Assembly: GCA_903879825.1 (NCBI GenBank)
Contig: CAIRND010000202.1
Span: 1-6,231, forward strand
DNA from: an uncultured Geobacteraceae bacterium
GTDB lineage: Bacteria > Desulfobacterota > Desulfuromonadia > Geobacterales > Pseudopelobacteraceae
Reading direction: 5' to 3'
Length of the DNA: 6,231 bases
Made by a program: the position numbers and the translations under genes. Of this stretch, positions 5,638-6,231 are shown piece by piece. Within the stretch, counting starts at the first letter, position 1, and the number at the start of each line of letters is the position of its first letter. Below the pieces are notes generated by a model. The model worked only from the letters and a program-made list of their open reading frames with translations. It ran no database searches and was not told where the DNA came from.

Positions 5638-5768
5638 TCACGCAACGCCGCAAAGAACGCAACGAAAACTAAAGACTTATTACAAAATAATTATTAACAA
5701 ATCGAGTGATTATAAATATTGACTTACGCAATTTATTTCATTCGTTGCGTCGTAGCGTCGTTGCGTGA
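5638..5768. repeat. Long imperfect inverted repeat around an AT-rich core in the intergenic region
   Basis: The left arm (5638-5666) begins tcacgcaacg and ends acgcaacgaa. The right arm (5741-5768) is its inverted copy, with 10 + 3 + 10 matching positions and a diverged centre of 4-5 bases. The arms enclose about 74 bp of very AT-rich sequence without a reading frame. The right arm reads as three near-identical 8-mers (cgttgcgt, cgtagcgt, cgttgcgt). The rest of the 5587-5838 gap holds the ribosome-binding site of the YaiI-family gene and a consensus TATAAT on the minus strand (5709-5714) without a good -35. The element could be a small palindromic repeat family or a non-autonomous mobile remnant. 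No target-site duplication was recognised. Confidence 0.6.
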
Positions 5769-5838
5769 AACTGCTTTTTGGGGTTTAAATGTTCCGAAGA
5801 ATTGGTACCGCGATATTCTTAACTTTTTCAGCTTAAAC

Positions 5839-6231
5839 TTATAGCGCTGTCCTCATCTCAGCCAGTTCCAGCAGCGATGTCACTCTCAAGTCAGCGAATT
5901 CATTCCAGCGGAACTGCCCGGTCGGATCGACGTGTATCGTCGCCGAGCCAAGATTCTTGCCGCAAAGAAGATCATAAAGATAATCTCCCGTCACGACAAT
6001 GTCTTCAGGAGATGCCCCCCACAGTGTTGCTAACTGCAGGGCCCCTTCCGGATCAGGCTTGGGAGCCGCATCATGGCGGCCAATTATGAACGTTGGCTCG
6101 GTAAAATAGTCACCAAGACCGGCAAATTTCAGCGTCATGCGCGCGACCTCATGGCTGTTGCGGGTGAGGATTCCAATCGTGCACTGGTCACGCACCAACT
6201 GGGAGAGCAGCTCCCGGGCGCCTGACGCTGC
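5839..6231 (-). CDS. HAD-superfamily hydrolase, C-terminal part (cut by window edge)
   Basis: The open frame runs to the right edge without a start, so 130 C-terminal residues are seen and the nucleophile motif I (DxDxT/V) lies outside. Counting from the edge, motif II is ILTRNS (21-26, Thr23), motif III is KPDPEGAL (58-65, Lys58), and motif IV is VTGDYLYDLLCG (80-91, Asp83 and Asp87). The order and spacing match small phosphatases of the phosphoglycolate phosphatase/beta-phosphoglucomutase branch (HAD-IA type). The substrate cannot be told from this part. A TTG at 6198 could open a shorter frame, but it would begin inside the fold, just before motif II, so it is not the real start. The gene is followed by the repeat-bearing intergenic region and shows no link to the sia genes. 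Confidence 0.88.
   Translation of the reverse strand, partial: AASGARELLSQLVRDQCTIGILTRNSHEVARMTLKFAGLGDYFTEPTFIIGRHDAAPKPDPEGALQLATLWGASPEDIVVTGDYLYDLLCGKNLGSATIHVDPTGQFRWNEFADLRVTSLLELAEMRTAL

Noticed and set aside
5790..5838. Possible terminator after the HAD gene (AAGAAT...ATTCTT pairing)
   Set aside because: The stem is weak and AT-rich with a 12-nt loop, and no T-run follows.

Overview
The window is a bacterial chromosomal fragment, roughly half G+C by eye, and every gene I can support is on the minus strand. It most likely comes from a Gram-negative proteobacterium with a deltaproteobacterial (Desulfuromonadales/Geobacter-like) flavour. The hints are a periplasmic PhnD-like protein, a Cys4 'PICxxC...HGICPxC' signalling module, YheU and YaiI family genes, and an intergenic repeat built on GCGTTGCGT-type units. 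This taxonomic guess is an inference and is weak.

In the direction of transcription (right to left), the right edge holds the C-terminal part of a HAD hydrolase (5839-6231). A 252-bp AT-rich intergenic region follows and carries a long imperfect inverted repeat. Next is a yaiI/DUF188 family gene (5122-5586, GTG start), then a 174-bp regulatory gap with two palindromes and a weak promoter candidate.

The core is a compact operon, siaB (4417-4947), siaA (2408-4393), siaC (2009-2386) and siaD (840-2012). It encodes a complete phospho-switch for cyclic-di-GMP synthesis: a GHKL-type protein kinase, a membrane dCache-HAMP-PP2C phosphatase, a small switch protein, and a GGDEF diguanylate cyclase. 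By analogy with Pseudomonas aeruginosa SiaABCD, SiaB phosphorylates SiaC and SiaA dephosphorylates it in response to an extracytoplasmic cue. Unphosphorylated SiaC then binds and activates SiaD, raising c-di-GMP and favouring aggregation or biofilm. The order here is B-A-C-D rather than A-B-C-D. The SiaD homologue is unusual: its N-terminal stalk module appears twice, and the two copies are separated by a CxxC/CxxC putative metal-binding insert.

Two small genes continue the run with almost no spacing: a YheU/UPF0270 family protein (616-837) and a YhbQ-like GIY-YIG domain protein (293-640). At the left edge is the N-terminus of an exported PhnD-like substrate-binding protein (1-237). It is preceded by a plausible promoter of its own and a pair of 15-bp direct repeats.
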